NCBI GenBank assembly: GCA_024305745.1
Contig: JAHRBS010000004.1
Coordinates: 2,232,001-2,296,000 of the forward strand
Length of the DNA stretch: 64,000 nt
Reading direction: 5' to 3'
From: Polyporus tsugae
Lineage: Eukaryota; Basidiomycota; Agaricomycetes; Polyporales; Polyporaceae
The translations under genes were made by a program, and so were the position numbers. A model generated the notes under the pieces. The model was given only the letters and a program-made list of their open reading frames with translations, did no database searches and was not told where the DNA came from. How positions within the stretch are numbered: position 1 is the first letter of the stretch; each line of letters starts with the position of its first letter. Positions 44,858-57,800 of this stretch are shown piece by piece.

Positions 44858-46069
44858 CTAACCCATTCGCAACACCATTCGCCTTGCCGTTGACAATGGG
44901 CTTCTTGCCGACTGGTTTCTGTTTCTTGTACGTCCGCATGTAAAACTGGATGAAGAGGATGAGGTAGCTCGAGAGCAGAGCACATCCAAACACCGCAGCA
45001 GATTCAGTCCCAGCGCAAGAGCCATATGTCGGGAGGTTGGGGAAGTAGTTGGCGGCATAGTAGGAGTAAGCTGATACGCAAATCCATTCAGCTCCGCGTT
45101 CAACATATGAAAGACCAAAAACTCACTTGCGAAGTACACTACGAACAGATCGATGATGAACTGCACAATCTGGAAGGTCGTAAGGTGTTTCTTCCACTGT
45201 AGATACGGTCAGGAATCGAGATGTAGTAGTGAGGCATGCGTATACATACCCAGATCTTGGCACCACCAGCCGTAGCAAAGTAGTAGTAGTCTTGATTGGT
45301 AATGGTAATGAGCACATAGCCCAATAGGGACAGGTAGAAACATGCCCAATCAACACTTACACATGATCACATGGACGGTAAGGTTGATGGCAATAGGCAG
45401 CCATTGCTGCATAACGGGCATAAGCATTCGCAGCACCGCGGCGAACAAAATACAACGGTACTCACAACACTAGTCTTGCCGTTAAGTTGAGCGTAGCATA
45501 GTAACGCAGTTGCGGAGTGGTGGAAGACGTGCAGGAACGCTACACGAACAGTCAGGACAACTTCTGCCACAGTCTAGGGACATCACATACTGAGGGGCTT
45601 CTTCTTGGTGGCGATGAAGACCGTGTCTATGAGTTCAATATACTTGAAGTAGTAGTTGATCATGTAGTAGAATTCGAGTCTCTATATCGCCATAAATACG
45701 CGTCAGACACGAGAGGAGAGGCGTGTTACTCACATCCGACCACATCTCCACGTTGCAAAGGCCCCAGAAAACATCGTGGTTGCGCACCAAAGGAATGACC
45801 TCCTCAATCATGAGCGTGACGAGGAGAAGACTGCCAGATGTTAGGAACGCATTGTGGAGACGGAAGAGGAACTGGAGCTTGAGCGGTGGTCTGTTCTTCA
45901 TCCATGCCTGAATACCGAAGATGATGACGAGGTACGCAACGAGGGCCGGGAACACCTGGAGCGGCGTCGACAATGGCGTCTTCCCGGGCACATAGTGAGT
46001 CCACTCGTAAGGAACGCCGAGGGACTTGAGCGGGAGGGTAGCGAGCAGGAAATCCGCGAGAGGAGCCAT
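44858..46069 (-). CDS. Very-long-chain fatty acid elongase (ELO family)
   Basis: A multi-pass ER membrane 3-ketoacyl-CoA synthase that condenses malonyl-CoA with acyl-CoA in very-long-chain fatty acid synthesis. It starts MAPLADFLLATLPLKSLGVPYEW and is cut by several short introns. Family blocks are the membrane segment FPALVAYLVIIFGIQAWM, the LEFYYMINYYFKYIELIDTVF stretch, KKKPL then LHVFHHSATALLCYAQLNG with the HxxHH histidine box, and IAINLTVHVIMYYYF. The terminal part contains LLSSYLILFIQFYMRTYKK and the lysine-rich KKPIVNGKANG end, fit for ER retention. The TALLCY...GKTSV order places it with yeast Elo2/Elo3 (FEN1/SUR4), which feed sphingolipid synthesis. Exon joins within 45100-45900 were not all resolved. 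Confidence 0.9.
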
Positions 46070-47286
46070 GGGGGACGTGGTCGACGAGGGGGGGATGCCA
46101 ACGCTCTCGGGCGACTTTTTAGTCGAACAAGCGCGTGCTCGCACGTCCGGCATCATCCGGCTTCTCGCCCCCCTTTCATCGCCCATACGTGGCCTAACCT
46201 CATCTTCCCGTGGCGAGTCGGTCCCGGCGACGGTCCACGCCAAACGCGTTCAGGACGCCGTTGTCTTCACAACTCACATTGCACCATTTGGCAACGAGAG
46301 TCGCCGACAGTCCGCTGTGAAACACCCCAGAGAACAGACCCCCCGAAATCACAGGACAATCCTTGCCCTCGACACCGCCTCGTGGATAACTGTGTGCCTG
46401 TTGTTGGTCAGACTGAGTACGTAGAATCTTCTCACCATGAGTACGTGATTGATATTCGAAGCAACCTGAAAATCCGCACTTCAATCGGCACGAATCACGC
46501 GATGACCTCGGGGTTCCCACATGCAAATCGCCATGGAATGCCTTTCATGAAGGAAACGTCGGCAACTCGAGATTGCGCGGCGCTAGACAACGAACGATCA
46601 TGCCAGCCAGTTGCGAGCCAGGGCTTACTCAGGCCACCAACATTTGACACCGAAATGCAGTGCATCAGATACCCGAGCTCTTGGAGACTTGGACCTTCAA
46701 GCTTCATGATGGGGGATTTGTGTCAAACCCTACTGTACCATTTCGACCCTATCTTCGTGTCACGCGTCACAATGCCTTTAGAAGGTGAATAATCCGAGAT
46801 TTGTCACGCGTCACAAGGCCTTATGAGGGTTCGTGGGGAGGAGTGTCACGGGCGCCATATGGGCGCTAACAGCATTTTGGCGGGCCCGAGCCAACCATGA
46901 AGTGAATATTAGGGTCCTGTCCCACGGTCACAAGGGGTCCCAGATCGATGAATATTCAAAAAACCGGGGTCACATGTCACACCCATAGAATAGAATATTA
47001 GGTCGAAATGGTACAGTACGTAGACACCCTGAGAACCCAAACCCATCGGAGAAAGGATGATCCACGTAAGGCACCATAACGCGCTCGATGCACGTAGCAT
47101 ACAGGATCGAGGGGAAAAGTTCCGGGAAGCCTTACCTATCCAACAGACTAGATCATTGCTGAGGAGAACGTGTCAGAGGTAGAGCTTCTAACAATTGGCC
47201 CAGAAATTCAGAGAAAACTGTAGTAGATACACGTTGATGATGCAGATTATAGAGATGCCATGATAGATGAAGCGAGAGAAGTGAAT
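46070..47286. other. Intergenic region with inverted-repeat element
   Basis: Apart from the inverted-repeat element at 46731-47018 I see no gene. Frames on the plus strand (46026-46424 and 45854-46792) overlap the elongase start and look like reverse-strand shadows. Confidence 0.45.
46731..47018. mobile_element. MITE-like element with 18-bp perfect terminal inverted repeats
   Basis: The sequence TACTGTACCATTTCGACC (46731-46748) recurs as its exact reverse complement at 47001-47018, bounding 288 bp. The inside has no coding frame of note. It contains repeated GTCACGCGTCACAA-like motifs (near 46760 and 46803) and further GTCAC/GTCACA motifs. Size, perfect inverted ends and lack of a gene fit a miniature inverted-repeat element. 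No clear target-site duplication is visible at the borders, so this is a candidate only. Confidence 0.55.
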
Positions 47287-48050
47287 TCATGTGATGACGA
47301 GAGCGTAGCCGTCTTGAAGATCAGCCAGGAACGCTTTTTCCCTAAATAGATATCCTCGTCAGCGATCCAACCTATTGGGGTGTCGTAACGAGACTTACTT
47401 GAGATCGAGCTTTGCGTGTTGCACAGCTGCCAAGGCTGCCGCCCTGACCTTGGAAGCATCCAAGCCAGAAGGCAGTGCACAGACAAGGCACATTGAACAA
47501 TTCGCCGGCTGGAGCCGGTAAGAAGCAGGAATCTAGAGGGCATTTCGCCCTTCGGCTTTGGGACACAGAATCGGAAAGAAGAAGGGACGTACACCGGATG
47601 CACGGAGCGATTCCACGAGGTTGTGCACGAACATCAAGGAGCGGGTACGCAAGGCATGAAGGTCATGAAGGTCCGCACCTGCGCACCCAGAATGAGTATG
47701 GGCAGGTCGTGTGACCGACAAGGAAGGGATAACGCACATGTAGAGGATGAATGACAGCCAGTGGGGATTGTGCAGTGCAACCGTACGGAGTATACGGTTT
47801 TCTTGATCAGTCTGGGGTTGCCACGATGTCAAACAAGGACGACTACCAGTGGTAGACAAGTTGATACGCACTGAGTGAAGGGTTCCACCGCGTCATCCAG
47901 ACTGCCCAGCTGTGAGAGAACCGTCAGTGAGCGTTACGCGCGAGGTGAAAAAAATCGGAGACGGACGTCGTTGAATTCCACGTTGTTGGTTGAGCGGGCG
48001 GTGTCGAGATGCACGGGAATGTGGACAGCGGGGGCCATAACGGACAACAT
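47287..48050 (-). CDS. Small unidentified gene, multi-exon
   Basis: A likely gene of about five to seven small exons. It begins MLSVMAPAVHIPVHLDTARST (ATG at 48050 in a CCACC context; the second ATG at 48038 is an alternative). The next exon, LGSLDDAVEPFTQ, is joined across a GTCCGT...CACAG intron. Later pieces look like helical protein: ADLHDLHALRTRSLMFVHNLVESLRASG, LDASKVRAAALAAVQHAKLDLK, and the end KAFLADLQDGYALVIT before a stop at 47287. Exon borders in the middle are uncertain, and one candidate exon gives an unusual cysteine/serine stretch. I do not recognise the family. Its start is divergent from VPS13 and directly preceded by a G-rich microsatellite. Confidence 0.5.
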
Positions 48051-48822
48051 GGTGGAATGGGGAAAGTGGGGGAAAGTGGAGAGGAGAGGCGGGGAAACTT
48101 AAGAGTGATGAGGGGGTGGGGGTGGGGGTGGGGGTGGGGGTGGGGGAGGGAGGATGTAGGGGGTAAATGTATGTATTCGTCGGTGCGGCCTCGCGGGGAA
48201 TACCGGAGGAAGGAAATTGAATGGCTGGAGGTCATGTTCTCGGTTGCAAGAATATACCACAGCATGTTCAGCGCGTTACCGTGCTAGCCACTGCCTCGGG
48301 GTATCAGGCCGTCACGAGGGCGCCAGCTGGACGGAGCTCGCCCACGACTGGACTGTCATGACAGGACTGACTGGAGAACAAACGCAGGACGGAGCGCCGT
48401 TCGACGCCGTGCAGCTTAATTAACAGGACTGGATGGAAGAGATACTTAACAATACTTACGACTTTGAATGCGGATGCAGACAGCGTCCGTGGGCAGATCA
48501 GCATCGTGATCTGGCCCAGAAATAGAAATATTGCTGAGATAACCCCCGAATCCGGGACAAATCCGGAATGGGTTCTGGACGCACCGGGCGCGCCTTCTGG
48601 ACTCCAACCGGCTCGGCCGTCGCGGGCGTTCCCACAGCGCTCAGCGCTCAGCAGTCGGGGCATGACGTACTCACACACTGCCGGTGCACAGGCGCGCACC
48701 AGATTGTTCGGCACCTTCTCGAGCTCGTTACCCTCCGAGCTACAACCGTATCCCAGACAACGCAACTCTTGTGCGATATACCTCTACTGCTGAAACGAGA
48801 CGTGTAAGATATCCATTCCAAC
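48051..48822. other. Divergent intergenic region before VPS13
   Basis: This holds the promoters of the unidentified gene (-) and VPS13 (+), plus the GGGGGT array. A frame on the minus strand (48765-48304) has no recognisable motif. Confidence 0.45.
48112..48150. repeat. (GGGGGT)n microsatellite, potential G-quadruplex
   Basis: Six GGGGGT units in a row followed by GGGGGAGGG. It lies about 60 nt upstream of the unidentified gene's start codon, with the C-rich strand being the sense strand of that gene. Runs of five G with one-base loops are strong G-quadruplex candidates. Confidence 0.85.
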
Positions 48823-51800
48823 ATGGTCTGGTGGTCGGACCCGGGCAAGGAGGTCTTGAACATCGTGCGTGGACCCATCCTCGCGTATCTTCCCGTTTTC
48901 TGACCCAACCGACAGTTGTTCAACCGCGTTCTAGCCCCATATGTCGAAAATTTGGACATGAACCAGGTCAACTATGGGATTGGACAAGGTAAGTACTTGA
49001 TTTGCAACTGGAAGTTCGCATCCTATATGTGGGCTCCCAGGCCAGATCACTCTCAGCAAGTTGCGGTTGAAGAAAGGAGCTTTGGACAAGTTCAGGCTGC
49101 CGATAGACGTCATTGACGGTGCGTCCAGGCTTGCCAGATATTCGCCACCGCTCTGATAGGGAAGTAGGCCACTTGGGGAAGCTTTCCCTTTCGCTTCACT
49201 GGATGAACTTGGGGAACCAACCCGTGGAGGTTCTGGTCGAGGATGTGTACCTACTTGTCGTGCCCTCATCCGAATCTACCTATGACCCCGAAGAGGAGGA
49301 GCGCCGTTCCCAGGCTGCCAAGTTTGAACGTCTGGAGAACGCAGAGCTCTTGAACGTCCGAACCCAGTCTGACATGTCCCAAGGTCAGCACGCTGCTCGG
49401 ACATGCGCGCCGAGGAAGAAATGCTGAGACGATCCTAGATAATCCCCAGTCGCAAGGTCTAATTGCATCTCTGGTGACCAAAATCATCAACAACCTGCAG
49501 GTCACCGTGAGGAACATCCACATCCGGTACGAAGACAAGTTGAGCGTCCCAGGCGTATGTCAACGCACCTATGCTCGTATGTATGGAAGCTCATATTGAA
49601 CCTCGCTTTCATCAGCACCCATTCGCTGCCGGTGTGACACTCGCGGGATTCACCGCAGTATCAGTGAATGAGCACTGGCAGCCCGCTTTCATTGATAGCA
49701 AGGCGGGGGCCGTTCACAAGGTAGGACTCAAATGAACTGCACCAGCATGCTTGATGTTCGACTGACTCGTCTGATTCAGCTTGCGCGTCTAGAATCTCTA
49801 GCCGTGTACTTCGATACAGACTGTCAAAGTCTTGCCGGACTCTCGTACCGAGAATTCGTCGAGAAGTTTACTGCTCTAGTAAGCACTGTGACTGACAGAG
49901 CGTTCTGGGGTGCGATGCTTAATCTGGGATAGATCTCCACAGGCAGTCGGACCGCACCACACCAGTTCATTTTGAAGCCGGTTTCGGGAGAGGGGAAGGT
50001 ACGGACGCCCATTCCGTTGTCATGAATGTATCCTCATGACATGACGCGGGCACGCAGATCACCATGAACCACAAACTGGACAAGGAGACGCCACGCTTTG
50101 ACGTACAACTCTCATTTGACGAGATCGGCGTACTGCTGGACGACAACCAGTACCGAGATGCGATTTCGCTAATCGACATGTACCATTTTTACATCCGGCA
50201 GCACCAGGTAAGTTTTAACCTGTGTGCATGCGACCGAAAAGACGCTATGACTTCACACAGTACCAAAAATATCGTCCCTCTGCGGAAGAGCTTCAGGGAA
50301 ACCGTCCCAAGGCTCTGCTACGATTCGCCACTACAGCCATTCTGGATGAAGTTCGGGAACGCAAACGGAAATGGACGTGGGCCTATTTCGCGGAGCGGCG
50401 GGACGATCGTCAACGGTATGTCGACCTATTCAAGAAGAAGCAGCTCGGATCTTTGTCTCCACCGGTAAGTATAGGTCGGCTATTCCGGGCATCGCTCCTG
50501 ACGTGCCTGCAGGAGGTCGGCATGCTGGAAGCATTGGAAAGGAAGCTCTCGTATGAAGATCTTCGCTTCTACCGTTCCATTGCACGTTCGCAGCTCCGGA
50601 AGGACATGGCTACGCGCAGGCAGCTCGAGGAAGAGCGGAAGAGGAATCAGCCTCAGAAGGAGAACTCGTGGTCGTCGTGGTTGTGGGGCGCGTCTTCTAG
50701 CGACAACGTTGGTCCCAGTGTCGAGGAGCCCGCGTTCACCGGTGAGATGACAGACGAACAGCGGAGGGAGCTCTATGAGGCGCTTGACTTCGACGAGAAG
50801 GCTGCCCTAGCGGAGTCATTGGACACCCCTCGTGATGCGCTCAAGGCACGAGTAAAGGCGCAGCTCAACCGCGGGTCGTTCGCATTGAAGGTAGACCCGC
50901 ACGGGAAGAATAGCGACGTCATCTCGGTCGTCTTCGACATCTTCCAGGCCACGTTCCTGCAGCGCCCGGACAACTTCGAGACGTCTCTCTCTCTGGGCGG
51001 GTTTGCCGTTCGCGATGGCACCACAGCTAACACCGCCCATCCGCTCATCGTGCACGTACAGGAGAAGCGTAGCCAGAGTGAGATCATCAAGACGCTGCCT
51101 GTAGAGGACAGGGATCATGGCATCCCCGGGCTGCCGGACCCTTTCTTCTTTTTGAAGTTCGAGCGGAACCCTCTTGATGGTCGTGCGGATAGTGCGTTGA
51201 CAGTTCGCATGCGGTACATGGAGATCGTCTACCACAGGGGCTACGTTGAGGCGGTGTACAAGTTCTTCAAGCCGCCTGCTAGTCAGCTGGAGTCCGTCGA
51301 AGCTCTTTTGGTATGCAAGGGCATTTTGTGCTACCCGTCTCATGCTCAGCATGTTTTCAGGATGTGGCCAGTCAAACGCTCGAGACCCTGCAGAAGGAGA
51401 CCAGGATAGGTCTGGAGTACGCCTTGCAGGCTCATAAGACCGTGGATGTACAAATGGATCTCAATGCGCCGATCATCATCGTACCGGAGGAGTATGTGTA
51501 TAAATTATGACACTCCGTTGTTGCTGACGATCGTCATCTCGTGCAGCGTCACGACCACCCACTGCAAGCACTTGGTCGTGGATGCGGGTCACATATCAAT
51601 CACCAGTGAGCTCGCAAGCAAGGCGGCCATTCGTCAGATACAGTCCAAGCGCAAGAAGCAGTATACGGAAGCTGACTACAAGCATCTCGAGTCGATGATG
51701 TACGATCGTCTGAAGGTTCAGTTAGAAGCGGCCCAGGTAAGGCGAGAACTTGCTTGAACCTTCGACTCGTTTTAACTTTGATGTCTTGTACGTAGTTCCT

Positions 51801-54800
51801 CATTGGAGACGATCTCGACTCCTGCCTCAAGGCACTCCGGTCGGACGAGCGCGACAATTTGCACCTTCTGGAACGAACAAACTTTGACCTCCAGGTCCAG
51901 AACTCGATTGTGCCGACTGCATACAACCTGGCCCGCTTCAAGGTTTCCGGTCACCTTCCGACGCTACAAGTCAATATGTCCGATACGAAGTATAAGTCCC
52001 TTATGCGGCTCATCGACGTCGCGATACCCCATTTCGACGATGAGGCGGAACCCCGAGCATACGCCGCACGGCGCCAATCCTATACGCAGCGGCGCGCTTC
52101 CGGCGCATTCAAGATACCGGCCGGTTTCTTCGGCGCGTCCGCTGAAGACTATGCGCTAGAGAGTGAGGATGAGGATAACCACGCCGTCACACGACGCTCA
52201 CAGCAAGATCAGCCTGGACACGACGAGGAAGGCGATGAGTTCTTTGAGACAGACCCAGGAACTCCAACGGCACGTTTTTGTTCCTCGTGTCGCGACCTTC
52301 CGATGGTATTCTAACTTGAGGGACAGAATCCCGTACTCCATCAACATGTGGTCGAGATCGACTTCAAGGTCGACACGCTCCGGGCATCACTGTACAAGAC
52401 TGCTCAGGATGGCTCCGAGAAGCCCCTTGGCAACGTTGCGTTCCAAGGATTTGGTCTTGAATTCGCCATGGAGCAGTACATCATGAAGGTCGGCGTCAAC
52501 CTCAGGTATGCCACAATCGTTCGAGAAGTTGGATAAATGAATAATCTGCTCAAAATAGGTCGGCCTCAATACACATCAACCAAGTTGGAAAGGAGCCGCT
52601 CGAGTTCATGTCCTCCATTACAGGGCCTACCGATGAGGACCTGCTCATCGTGAAATATACCCGCGTCCAGCAAGCTTCACCCGAGTTCCAGCCGGTCTAT
52701 GACGGCATCGACCAGAATGTCGACGTCAAGATTTCGACTTTCTTGTTCCGGGCTGCCCCAGAGCCAGTCGTCACGGTCTACGACTTTATCATGACCACAT
52801 TTGTCCCTCAGAATGGTGGCGAGGTCAAGGTTACACCTGCTCCGGGTTCTCCCGGGGGCGAGAACGCAACGCCTGAGATTGTGGTCGATGGTGGTATAGC
52901 CCCGCAGAAGATCCGTGTCCTCCTGACACTTGCAAGTATCCAAGGTATGGTCTCGCGGAATGCTGCACGCTGCGGATTCCGCTGACAATTATCCAGTCAA
53001 CGTCATCAATGACGACGTCCAGATCGCAACGCTGTCTCTGTCTACGGCGTATGTCGCCATTCTCCTCCGGTCAAATACGATGCGCATCAACGGCAGACTG
53101 GGAAGCCTTGCGTTGAATGACGATTCAATAGTCAAGACGGCTTCACCTGACTTCAAGAAGATATTGTCCATCGAGGGCGACAACTTCGCCGACTTCACGT
53201 ATCAGACGTACGACCCTTCCGAGTACGAGTCCTACCCCGGCGTCAAGTCATCCTTTTCCTTGCAGACTGGCTCGCTGAGGGTTCACTATCTTGAACACAC
53301 CCTTCATGATGCATACGCCTTCCTCACGAAGCTCGCCAAGCTGAAGGGCTTATACGATGCAGCTACAGAAGTCGCCGTACAGAGAGCGTCCGAGATCGAA
53401 CGCATGAAGTTCGACGTCTCGGTCAACACACCGATTGTCGTGTTTCCCTCCGACGCTCAGCATTCTCTGGACGTTGTGATCCTTCGCCTTGGTGCTCTTA
53501 GTGCTCATAACAAGTACGACAACGACGACAGCTGCATCACGGCTGGCCTGCACGGCATACAACTCGCTTCTCGGCTCTACTACGCCAACGAACCTGCGGA
53601 GCTGAAGATGGTCGACGACATCAATATCGATGCCGAGGTCACGCAGAAAGCCAACGTCGACCGATCCCAAGGCAATGACTACCCTGTCACGCAGGTGAGG
53701 TTCAACTATGTGTTCCCCTCCCTCGGGGCACTAACTAGTATCCACCTATCCGCCTGTAGGTCGCCGTCAAGATATCCGACGTTCGCCTCCACCTCACACA
53801 GACCCAGTATTGTTTGCTTATTGCACTCTCGCAATCTATCCCGAAGGTCTTTGCGAACGTCGCGGAAGCGGATATCGGATCTCCTCAGCTACCCTCTCCT
53901 ATTCCTACGCTTGGCGCCAAGGAGAGCGCCGAAAGCGTCACGTCTGAAGCTGCATCTGGGGTCGACCTTCGTCCCGAATTATCAACCCACCCCTCTACAG
54001 GCGAAGCTCGTCCGTACACATCATTGGATCTTGTCGTAACGATTGGTGCTGTGAGGCTGCATCTTTACGATGCCTTCGCCACGACCCCAGCTAAAGTGAA
54101 GGAGCATGGTATCGCGAGGTTCGCGCTGAATGACAACACTCTCCGACTCAAGACCTTATCTGATGGTGCGCTGGAGGCTCAGGTGGTGCTGAGGTCGATG
54201 ACAATGAACAACACTCGCCCGGGCAGTTCGAAGTTCCGCGAGATCATGCCAGCTGCGCAGCATGAGCGGAACCAGGTCATGCTTCTTTACACTCTGTCTG
54301 GTGGTCAGGAAAGCCAGAGCCTTGCCATCCTCACCATCGACTCTCCGGAGGTGATATTCGCGGTGGATCCTGTTATCGCCTTACTCGACTTCTCCACAAG
54401 CGCTTTCACGAAGGCAGACGAAGGCGAAGCAGAAGTCCAAGACGTTGCTAGCCCGGAGACGCAGACGACGGCCACCTCGAGCTCGATTGACTTCCGAGTT
54501 GACTTGCATGATGTGTCCGTTAGTATACTCGAGGACGACACGAACCCCGAATCGCAGGCCATTCGTCTGACTGTCAAGCAGCTGCTTGTTTCCCAGCAGG
54601 TAAGCTCTTACTCTGATTTTGAGGAATGCGCAAACTAATAGCTCACAGGGAGTCTTCGCGGTGAGCGTGAGCCATGTCGGGATGTCGCTCACACGCATGG
54701 GGAAACCGACAGAGAGCGTCCGCTTTCTGGACGACTTGGACCTCACGTTCACCCTTGACAGTCGGGTATCGGAGGCCCACCACTCCACGAGCATCGAAGT

Positions 54801-57800
54801 CACGGCATTGCCCATTGTTTTCCGTGCCTCCTACAGGGACATCATGCTCATCACGACCATTGTCAACAAGGCCATTGAACTTTACGGCAAGTCCAGTCAG
54901 TCGCAAGACAAGCTAGAGTTCGATGTGGGCATTCCTCGACCGGCCTTGACGTCGAGAAAGATATCGAGACCCACGACCTCTCGCGCCCAGGCTCTCGGAA
55001 GTGCACGTGTCGTGATGAACAAGGAACAGGTTGGTGCATCCTAGCACTTTTTGGACATTTGCTAAGATTATACTAGTTCAAAGGGTCCTTTGAAGGGTTC
55101 CGCCTCGTTCTTATTGGCGACTTTCACGAGCAGCCGCTCCTACATCTGAGGATCAAACATTTCATCCTTGGTGCGAAGGATTGGTCCGGGGAGGTACGGT
55201 TACCTAGATCTATAAGTGGCACCTACTGACCCTCGCTGTCCTGGGATGACTTCCCAGCTTCAAGCAACATCCACACTCTCCGTGCACATCAGCTATTGGA
55301 ACATCGCCAATTCTCACTGGGAACCCTGTATGTTCTGCTATTCATTTTCCACCGTGCCTCGCTTACTAAAGCATTGTAGTCATTGATCCATGGACGTTTA
55401 CGGCATCGGTACGCAATTATGTGCGACTCAGGTTGGTGGTGGCAGACTGAGCCCCTTCACAGATCGCGAAAGAAACCCCCTCCAGCGGCATCAAGATGTC
55501 CTTCAACTCTAACCAGCGTCTGAACGTGAATGCAACAATGACCTTCATCGAGCTTGTCCTGGCAGTGTCGTCGATGCTCGGCGCTGAAGGAGAACACTTG
55601 CTTCAGGGTGCTCGGGGGAGCTACGCACCGTACAGGATATGGAACCGTACAGGTTACCCGCTCTTCATATGGCCTGACACGGAAGGTGGTAGCAGCGCTA
55701 AAGAGACAGGTGCCAAGCAGATTGCGAACGGGAAGACCATCGACTGGAGGTTTGACGACTGGAAGACCATGCGCGAGGTAGGTCACCAGGTCCATGCGTC
55801 TATTTGATGCTCACCGGGTGGTCCATTTCAGCATGTATCATCGAGTGGGCGCAACAGTATTGGATTGCAAATTGTCGGCAAGCAATGGGAACACCTCCGC
55901 AGCGTGCCGGTAGATCGAGAAGGCGAATATACATTCTCCCTGCGCCCTCGGACTGAAAAGCACGCACATCGTCTAGTCTGTGAAGTCAAGGTGCAGGGCA
56001 ACGTGAAGTTGGTCATCTTGCGATCCACTTACAAGGTCGAGAACAACACCTTGTATCCACTTGAGTTGACGTTGGTGGATGAAACTGGTCAACCAGTGTA
56101 TGCGGTTGAGAAAATCGGTAGGTGGCTCGCATGTCACTATTACCGCTTGCATCTGACAAAGTGGCGGATCGCTTGGTATAGTCCCCGGTCAAGACTATGC
56201 CCTTCCTCTCGAAGCTGTGAATCAATGTCGTGTGAGGGTTCAGCCTGATCGTACGTTACCTCCCCACCAAACTTCGTATTTCGGACACTCACTGCCAACC
56301 TTGTAGAGGGTTTCGGGTACAAGTGGTCTCCAGCTGTCCGATGGGAGGACCTCATTGCCAAGCGAGCATTCAACCTCCGCTGTCCCCATACCGATCAGAA
56401 CGAGGCCGCGTTCCGGTTCCAGGCTTGGGCGGAGGCGGACGCAAATGATATCACGTCTCGGTAAGGTTACTCCATCTGGGCGACCACTTTACCATTGAAC
56501 TCATTGTCCCTTAGCAAACTTCCTCGTATCACCCTGAAGCTCAGAGCACCGATCGAGCTAGAGAATCTGCTTCCGTATAACCTCGAGTACCGCATCTACG
56601 ACAAGGATACCGACCAGAATTGGAGGAGTTACCTGCGCAAGGGGGGGGTCATGCCCGTTCATTCAGTCGAACTTGGGCATTTGATTCTGCTCAATATCCA
56701 CGTTCAGGACACGGGTAAGAGGGAAATCGAGGCTAAGTGTCGAAAACTAATGCGTTTTAGTCTTCAAGCCGAGTGATTTCGCCATCATTAACACAGACGG
56801 ACACTCTGACTTCGATGTCGAAAGCAAGCTGGTCCTGAGAGACGCCCATGGGCGCAAACTCGACTTGAAGCTGAACTACGTGTATGCGTCGTCGTCGTTG
56901 TCGTAAAGCATACTTCAGATCCTGACCTGTTTTATAGACACTACCCTAACTCCGGGGGCTCCTTCAAGGTCCAAGTCTACAGCCCATACATTGTACTCAA
57001 CAAGACGGGTCTTCCGTTCAGTGTGCGCCCATCACGGTCAACCAGAATGGGGGGTTCTGTAGACATAGCTGGGGAGGCACGTCCAGGTAAGGCGGCACGA
57101 CAATCCTGTATGCGGCTACTGAAATCACCCCAGATGTCCTCACAAAACCAATCCCCTTCAGTGAGTAGACAGTCTTTTCATAATGGCGAGGACGTCGATG
57201 TTAACATATCGTAGTGGTGTCTCATCCTACCGACAATGGGAAGGACTTCTCGTTCAAGGTTGGCGACTCGACATGGTCACAAGTAAATCTTTTCCTTTTG
57301 TCGTCAACGTTGCAATACTTAGCCCAACACACACAAAGGGTATCAGCTTCGACGCCCCAAGGGCAGACACCAGACTCGTGATGCTCCACCAGGAGAACAG
57401 GTCGGATGAGATCCATACCGGGTTGTCGTGGACCGAGGGACTTGGGAAGTATAAGCTGACAAAAGTGATCACCCTTGCACCACGATTCATTGCCAAGAAC
57501 AACTTCTCGCAACCCCTCGCAATTCGAGAACACGGTGTGGCCCCTCGAGGTCGCGCGGCCATGGAACCTGGGGAGCGTCGTCCGCTCAATTTCTTGCGTG
57601 TCGGGGTAGACAAGTTGATGACAGTGGCGCTTCCTGGTTTGAACGCACAATGGTACGTGGTCTTCACAGAGTCTACAGCATTGGTGTGTTCTAGACGTTA
57701 TGGGCCAGGTCTGCTCCAATCAACTTGGAGGACATCGGCGCAATGCATTTCCGCCTTCCTACATCGGAAAATGGCCAGCAAACGCGCTTGATGCGCGCAG

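Noticed and set aside
45854..46792. 312-codon plus-strand frame
   Set aside because: Its first part is antisense to the elongase N-terminus and the rest has no protein-like composition. It also runs into the MITE-like element.
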